Shown in pieces: positions 14,693 to 18,665 of a stretch of DNA of 18,665 nt. The stretch lies in NCBI GenBank assembly GCA_045534095.1, contig JAZSJA010000119.1, forward strand, positions 1-18,665, written 5' to 3'. Position 1 is the stretch's first letter. Each line of letters starts with the position of its first letter. The stretch comes from UMGS1279 sp045534095 (lineage in GTDB: Bacteria > Bacillota > Clostridia > Oscillospirales > Acutalibacteraceae). Both the position numbers and the translations under genes were made by a program. The notes below the pieces were generated by a model, which was not told where the DNA came from, did no database searches, and saw only the letters and a program-made list of their open reading frames with translations.

Positions 14693-15712
14693 TTAAAATT
14701 GTTTTAAAAAGCGAAGGTCGTTTTCAAAAAGCAAACGAATGTCGCTGATTTTATGACGAGTGGTGGTAAGGCGGTCAAGACCAATACCAAAAGCAAAACC
14801 GGAATATTCATTGGGGTCAATTCCACAACTCTCAAGCACCTTAGGATGAACCATACCTGCACCGAGAATTTCAATCCAACCGCTGCCCTTACAAACACGG
14901 CAACCCTTACCGCCGCATTCTGAACAGGAAACATCAACCTCAACGCTGGGCTCGGTAGAGGGGAAGAAGGAGGGGCGGAATTTAACCTTGGTATCACTAC
15001 CGTAAATCTCCTTAGCCATTGTTTCTAAAGTGCCTTTTAAATCGCACATGGTAATGCCCTTATCCACAACAAGGCCCTCAACCTGATGGAATACGGGTGA
15101 ATGGGTAGCGTCTACGTCATCTGAACGGTAAACACGGCCGGGGCAGATAATACGAATGGGGGGCTTACGCTTTTCCATGGTACGAATCTGTGCGGCAGAG
15201 GTTTGTGTGCGAAGAAGCATATTTTCGGTTAAATAGAAGGTATCCTGCATATCACGTGCGGGATGATCCTGAGGTACGTTAAGTGCCTCGAAATTATAGT
15301 AATCGGTTTCAACCTCGGGACCGTCTACAACGTCAAATCCCATAGATTTGAAAATATCGATAAGCTTTTCAAGGGTGCTGTTTAAAGGATGGAGTGAGCC
15401 GATTTTAGACTGATTTCCGGGGATGGAAATATCCAAGGTCTCCTTTTTAAGACGAATCTCCTGAGCTTTTTTATTCATTTCGGTTAAGGCTATGGCAATG
15501 GCATTTTCAATATCTGCACGAACCTCATTGGCGAGTTGACCCATTTTGGGGCGTTCCTCGGCAGACAAACTACCCATCTGCTTTAAAATTGCGGTAACTT
15601 CACCTTTTTTACCAAGATAACGAACACGAAGCTCATCAACTGCTTTGGCGTCTTCTGCGACGGCAAGCTCGGCCTTAGCCGCTACTCTGATTTCTTCCAG
15701 CTTTTGCTGCAT
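14693..15712 (-). CDS. pheS: Phenylalanine-tRNA ligase alpha subunit
   Basis: This 339-residue catalytic subunit of PheRS charges tRNA-Phe with phenylalanine. An N-terminal coiled coil (about 1-90) is followed by the class II synthetase core: motif 2 around RVYRSDDVDATHSPVFHQVEG and motif 3 GFAFGIGLDRL, whose Ala corresponds to the residue that sets specificity for Phe over larger analogues. A Cys cluster, CSECGGKGCRVCKGSGW, is normal in Firmicutes PheS. Start is ATG with AAAGGA upstream. It lies 178 bp below the T-box terminator, a longer gap than usual, which is partly filled by a 72-bp repeat copy. Confidence 0.96.
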   Translation of the reverse strand: MQQKLEEIRVAAKAELAVAEDAKAVDELRVRYLGKKGEVTAILKQMGSLSAEERPKMGQLANEVRADIENAIAIALTEMNKKAQEIRLKKETLDISIPGNQSKIGSLHPLNSTLEKLIDIFKSMGFDVVDGPEVETDYYNFEALNVPQDHPARDMQDTFYLTENMLLRTQTSAAQIRTMEKRKPPIRIICPGRVYRSDDVDATHSPVFHQVEGLVVDKGITMCDLKGTLETMAKEIYGSDTKVKFRPSFFPSTEPSVEVDVSCSECGGKGCRVCKGSGWIEILGAGMVHPKVLESCGIDPNEYSGFAFGIGLDRLTTTRHKISDIRLLFENDLRFLKQF

Positions 15713-15793
15713 AAAAACAAATCCTTTCGATAATTATTTAAATTGAATTCTCCAATTGATTAGGTTATAAAATAGTTCTAACATAGATTTAAA

Positions 15794-15866
15794 ACCGCCT
15801 TATACCTATAACCGATGTGGACGCGGAACGAAACTTTGGAGATAATTAAAATCATCCCGTAATTTG
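15794..15866. repeat. Single divergent copy of the 72-bp repeat
   Basis: GATGTGGACGCGGAACGAAA at 15814-15833 is identical to the core of the array at 4541-4809. Weaker similarity extends left (CCGCCTTATACC versus CGCCTTAAAACC) and right (GATAAT...CGTAAT). The orientation on the plus strand is the same as in the array. The ATGTGG arm (15815-15820) can pair with CCACAT at 15875-15880, replacing the TCCACCAT arm used in the tandem units. It lies inside the pheS leader, between the T-box terminator and the pheS ribosome binding site. Confidence 0.8.
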
Positions 15867-15889
15867 ATGAAACACCACATGTTTCAAAT

Positions 15890-15915
15890 AAAAAAACGCC
15901 CCCACTACAGGGACG
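15890..15915 (-). terminator. T-box attenuator terminator
   Basis: On the minus strand CGTCCC pairs with GGGGCG (one G-T pair) around TGTAGTG, then seven T follow. It is the OFF structure of the pheST T-box; the alternative antiterminator uses the upstream T-box sequence. Confidence 0.88.
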
Positions 15916-16167
15916 AATATTATTCGCGGTACCACTCTGCTTTGCATTAGTCTTACGGCTAATACCTCATTAGACTCATTTTAAAGTCTTAGCGATATAA
16001 CGGTCGCAACCGTTGTGCCTACTTTGTAGCGAATTTTCGCCCTTTCAACACACAGCTCGCAAAATGAACTTCAAACGGATATTACCACCGTTTTACACCA
16101 ACCAACGGCTCTCTGAAGGCTTTTCTCCGCCCTACTCTTTTTGCTCAAACGCATTTAAACCATATAC
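15890..16167 (-). ncRNA. T-box riboswitch leader, tRNA-Phe specific, controlling pheST
   Basis: On the minus strand the leader shows the Stem I motif AGAGAGCC (about 16116-16109) with distal GGTTGGTG sequence. A specifier codon TTC (16068-16066) sits in GAAGTTCATT. The T-box sequence GAGTGGTACCGCG ends just before the terminator. TTC specifies phenylalanine, and TGGT fits the ACCA end of tRNA-Phe with discriminator A. Uncharged tRNA-Phe binding would favour the antiterminator and allow pheST transcription. The leader is about 280 nt, beginning at the predicted transcription start below the promoter at 16174-16202. Confidence 0.93.
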
Positions 16168-16173
16168 ATTTAT

Positions 16174-16202
16174 ATTTTACCTTTTTTAAATCCGTTTGTC
16201 AA
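16174..16202 (-). promoter_or_regulatory. SigmaA promoter of the pheST T-box operon
   Basis: Minus strand -35 TTGACA (16202-16197, perfect), a 17-bp spacer and -10 TAAAAT (16179-16174). The region from here to the rplQ terminator (16203-16280) contains nothing else I can identify. Confidence 0.88.
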
Positions 16203-16280
16203 GATTTTTTTGAGATTAGTGTTAGATTTTAAGAAGAGTTAATTGTTTAAATCTCATTTATAACCTCCGGAAAACACAAA

Positions 16281-16306
16281 AACAACCCCCCACGATTGTG
16301 GGGGGG
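16281..16306 (-). terminator. Terminator of the ribosomal protein / rpoA operon
   Basis: CCCCCCAC (16286-16293) and GTGGGGGG (16298-16305) form an 8-bp, nearly pure GC stem with a GATT-type loop. On the minus strand it is followed by TTGTTTTTG. It lies 34 bp after the rplQ stop. Confidence 0.9.
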
Positions 16307-16339
16307 CTTAATTTATCGGATTTTATCTAATTAATTCGA

Positions 16340-16681
16340 TTAGATTAACTCGATGATAGCCATCTCTGCTGCGTCACCGCGGCGGGGGCCTGTTTTAACA
16401 ATACGGCAATAACCACCGTTTCTGTCTTGATACTTAGGAGCGATCTCTTCGTAAAGTTTCTTTACAACGTCCTCCTTAGTAATAAAGGCCATAGCCTGAC
16501 GCTTGCTGTGAAGCGAGCTATCTTTAGCGAGTGTAATATACTTCTCACACATAGAACGAACTTCTTTAGCACGAGTAACGGTGGTTTCGATTCTGCCTTT
16601 TTCAAGCAAGAAAGTAACCATTGCTCTGAGCATTGCAGTTCTGTGATCAGAAGTTCTACCGAGTTTTCTAGTACCGGCCAT
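16340..16681 (-). CDS. rplQ: 50S ribosomal protein L17
   Basis: This 113-residue protein opens MAGTRKLGRTSDHRTAMLRA, the L17 signature, and ends GDAAEMAIIELI. L17 binds 23S rRNA near the exit-tunnel side of the large subunit. Length is typical of Firmicutes. Start is ATG with AAGGAG upstream. It is the last gene of the rpsK-rpsD-rpoA-rplQ cluster in the conserved bacterial order and is followed by the GC-rich terminator. Confidence 0.97.
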   Translation of the reverse strand: MAGTRKLGRTSDHRTAMLRAMVTFLLEKGRIETTVTRAKEVRSMCEKYITLAKDSSLHSKRQAMAFITKEDVVKKLYEEIAPKYQDRNGGYCRIVKTGPRRGDAAEMAIIELI

Positions 16682-16715
16682 TTAATATTCACTCCTTATT
16701 GGTGATGAAAAATCA

Positions 16716-17663
16716 TTATTCGTCATTACGGTTAAGGGTAAAGCCAAGAGAATGTAACTTAGCGATAACCTCTTCCAAAGACTTACGACCAAGGTTGCGA
16801 ACCTTCATCATTTCTTCCTCTGATTTGCTGATTAAATCCTCTACCGTGTTAATTCCGGCACGTTTTAAGCAGTTAAAGCTACGAACCGAAAGATCAAGTT
16901 CTTCGATGGTCATTTCAAGAACCTTCTCTTTACCGCTGTCGCCTTTTTCAACCATTGTCTCAAGATCATTGGTTTCTTCAGCAAGGTCAACAAACATCTT
17001 TAGATGATCGGTAAGGATTTTTGCGGACAAGGATACTGCCTCTTTAGCGGTGATAGTACCATTTGTCCAAACCTCAAGGGTAAGACAGTTGTAATCGGTT
17101 ACCTGTTCTTTACGAGTATTTTCTACCCCGAATTTGACCTTTTTAACGGGAGTATAGATACTGTCTACCGGAATAAGTCCGGTGATAACCTGTGCCGGCT
17201 TATTTGCCTCAGCGGTAACGTAACCGCGACCTTTATCAAGAACGATCTCCATAAAGAGTTTTCCGCCCTCGCATACGGTGGCAATATAAAGATCCGGATT
17301 GAGAATTTCAACCTCTGAATCAGCCTTAATAGAAGCAGCAGTTACAACACAAGGACCCTCTGCTTCAATATAAACTGTCTTAGGTCCGCCAGCGTGAAGC
17401 TTTGCGGTAAGACCTTTAATATTAAGAATGATCTCTGTAACGTCTTCCTTAACGCCATTGATGGTTGAAAACTCATGAAGGACGCCGTCTATCTTGACTG
17501 AGGTTACAGCAACACCTGGAAGGGATGACATCAATACTCGACGAAGAGAGTTGCCGAGAGTTGTGCCGTATCCGCTTTCAAGCGGTTTCAAGGTGAACTT
17601 TCCGTAATTTCCGTCATTGGAAACTTCAAGCGCCTCTAGTGTGGGCTTTTCAATCTCTATCAT
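16716..17663 (-). CDS. rpoA: RNA polymerase alpha subunit
   Basis: This 315-residue subunit dimerises to start assembly of RNA polymerase. The N-terminal domain (about 1-228) contains the GNSLRRVLMSSLPG dimerisation helix. A linker follows, and the C-terminal domain (about 245-310, LDLSVRSFNCLKRAGI and RNLGRKSLEEV) binds UP elements and activators. I start at ATG 17663 (MIEIEKPTLE), 6 bases after GGAG, because this matches family length; the frame stays open upstream to 17732, but those 23 residues are not RpoA-like and overlap a palindrome. It lies between rpsD and rplQ, in the standard order. Confidence 0.97.
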   Translation of the reverse strand: MIEIEKPTLEALEVSNDGNYGKFTLKPLESGYGTTLGNSLRRVLMSSLPGVAVTSVKIDGVLHEFSTINGVKEDVTEIILNIKGLTAKLHAGGPKTVYIEAEGPCVVTAASIKADSEVEILNPDLYIATVCEGGKLFMEIVLDKGRGYVTAEANKPAQVITGLIPVDSIYTPVKKVKFGVENTRKEQVTDYNCLTLEVWTNGTITAKEAVSLSAKILTDHLKMFVDLAEETNDLETMVEKGDSGKEKVLEMTIEELDLSVRSFNCLKRAGINTVEDLISKSEEEMMKVRNLGRKSLEEVIAKLHSLGFTLNRNDE

Positions 17664-17718
17664 TAAAAGCTCCATTTCTCCGCACATATTATTATAGTAA
17701 ACTGTAATTTTGTGGGTG

Positions 17719-17732
17719 GTGCGGTACCGCAC
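17719..17732. other. 14-bp perfect palindrome between rpsD and rpoA
   Basis: GTGCGGTACCGCAC is fully self-complementary. It is nested with a second inverted pair, CACAAAA and TTTTGTG, so two mutually exclusive hairpins are possible in the rpsD-rpoA intercistronic mRNA. There is no T-run after it on the minus strand. A TATAAT further towards rpoA (minus strand, in TTTACTATAATAATATG) has no good -35. Confidence 0.6.
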
Positions 17733-17753
17733 AAAATCAAAACCTCTAACTTA

Positions 17754-18380
17754 TTACTTAGAGTAGAACTCAACGATAAGCTGTTCCTCAACAGGAGCAT
17801 CGATTTGATCGCGAGTAGGTAAAGCAATGATTTTTGCTTCAAGTGCATCACGATTTACGTCAATCCACTGGGGAACGGGATGAGCAGCATTAGCTTCAAC
17901 AACTGCCTTGATTTTGTCAAGACCGCGGCTCTTCTCACATACGGTGATAACGTCACCTGCACGAAGGAGATAAGAAGCGATGTCAACTCTGTGACCGTTT
18001 ACTTCAAAGTGACCATGACCAACAAGCTGTCTGGCCTCGGCTCTGGAAGAAGCAAAACCTACTCTATAAACTACGTTATCAAGGCGGCTCTCAAGAATTC
18101 TTAAGAGGTTTTCGCCTGTAACGCCGGTTTTGCGCTCAGCAATCTCAAAATAATGATGGAACTGACCTTCCTGAACACCGTAAAAACGTCTTGCTTTCTG
18201 TTTTGCACGAAGCTGCAAGCCGTATTCAGAATTCTTTTTGCGTCCCTGTCCATGCTGACCGGGAGCATAAGCTCTTACAGCGATGGAACATTTATCAGAA
18301 TAGCAGCGTTCGCCCTTTAAGAACAACTTCTGTCCTTCGCGGCGACAAAGTCTGCAAACTGCACCGGTATATCTTGCCAT
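17754..18380 (-). CDS. rpsD: 30S ribosomal protein S4
   Basis: This 208-residue primary 16S rRNA-binding protein nucleates assembly of the 30S body; in other bacteria it also feeds back on its own mRNA. MARYTGAVCRLCRREG opens the protein. C9, C12, C26 and C31 form the zinc-knuckle arrangement of the C+ paralog type. An S4 RNA-binding domain covers about 98-160 (RLDNVVYRVGFASSRAEARQ). Start is ATG with GGAGGTG upstream. It lies between rpsK and rpoA. Confidence 0.97.
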   Translation of the reverse strand: MARYTGAVCRLCRREGQKLFLKGERCYSDKCSIAVRAYAPGQHGQGRKKNSEYGLQLRAKQKARRFYGVQEGQFHHYFEIAERKTGVTGENLLRILESRLDNVVYRVGFASSRAEARQLVGHGHFEVNGHRVDIASYLLRAGDVITVCEKSRGLDKIKAVVEANAAHPVPQWIDVNRDALEAKIIALPTRDQIDAPVEEQLIVEFYSK

Positions 18381-18404
18381 GTTTTACACCTCCAAATATT
18401 TCGG

Positions 18405-18665
18405 TTATACACGTCTTCTCTTAGGAGGACGGCAGCCGTTGTGCGGGATAGGAGTTACGTCTTTAATCATAGTAACTTCAAGTCCTGCAGACTGTAATGC
18501 ACGGATAGCAGCTTCACGTCCGGCACCAGGGCCTTTTACATATACTTCAACGATTTTGAGTCCGTGTTCCATAGCAGCTTTAGCAGCAGTTTCTGCAGCA
18601 CTCTGAGCAGCGAAAGGAGTGGACTTTCTGGAACCTCTGAAACCGAGTTCGCCGGCAGATGCCCA
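18405..18665 (-). CDS. rpsK: 30S ribosomal protein S11, 3' part (start beyond window edge)
   Basis: The last 86 codons of rpsK are present and the 5' end is cut off by the window. The visible protein runs from WASAGELGFRGSRKSTPFAA through VYVKGPGAGREAAIRAL to the conserved C-terminus TPIPHNGCRPPKRRRV and TAA. S11 sits in the 30S platform and contacts the mRNA near the exit and E site. The gene lies 24 bp upstream of rpsD, in the usual operon order. Confidence 0.96.
   Translation of the reverse strand, partial: WASAGELGFRGSRKSTPFAAQSAAETAAKAAMEHGLKIVEVYVKGPGAGREAAIRALQSAGLEVTMIKDVTPIPHNGCRPPKRRRV

Noticed and set aside
17692..17702. Internal promoter for rpoA from TATAAT on the minus strand
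   Set aside because: No recognisable -35 at 16-18 bp, and the genes are normally cotranscribed.
17664..17732. N-terminal extension of rpoA to 17732
   Set aside because: The extra 23 residues are unlike RpoA, and the proper ribosome binding site and MIEIEKP start lie at 17663.
18379..18606. Plus-strand open frames over rpsD and rpsK, and many other antisense frames over real genes
   Set aside because: Shadows of conserved ribosomal protein genes; no ribosome binding sites or recognisable products.

Overview
The window looks like chromosome of a low-GC, spore-forming, gut-associated member of the Clostridia. The evidence is a GerA/SpoVAF-type spore germination protein, a YhaM exoribonuclease, an IreB-type protein, a zinc-knuckle S4, a T-box-controlled pheST operon, a bile salt hydrolase and a GH78 rhamnosidase. 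Shine-Dalgarno sites are strong and A/G-rich, and intergenic regions are AT-rich. No phage, IS element, CRISPR array, tRNA or rRNA gene was seen.

Plus-strand block, 1-4458: the C-terminus of an unrecognised protein, yhaM, three tandem paralogous NodB-fold polysaccharide deacetylase-like genes and dut (dUTPase). All are within 12-37 bp of each other, so they are probably one transcript. A 460-bp gap follows. It holds a hairpin and an array of about 3.7 copies of a 72-bp repeat, and then a clean promoter for a CofE-like (F420-0:glutamate ligase family) gene. That gene ends at a strong terminator and is followed by the germination protein gene, which has a sigmaG-like promoter.

Middle block, 7298-11593: a 15-bp bidirectional terminator separates the convergent germination and bile salt hydrolase (bsh) genes. 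bsh and an alpha-L-rhamnosidase gene are divergent across a short region in which both candidate promoters carry the same 11-bp sequence in opposite orientation.

Minus-strand block, 18665-11603: rpsK (partial), rpsD, rpoA and rplQ end at a hairpin terminator. Next comes a phenylalanine T-box leader with its own promoter and a TTC specifier, then pheS and pheT, then ireB and a small uncharacterised gene. A single copy of the same 72-bp repeat seen downstream of dut sits between the T-box terminator and pheS, so this is a dispersed element rather than a purely local duplication.

Most of the window is ordinary housekeeping DNA. The parts most worth a second look are the 72-bp dispersed repeat, the deacetylase triplet without signal peptides, the shared bsh/rhamnosidase inverted motif and the CofE-like protein.
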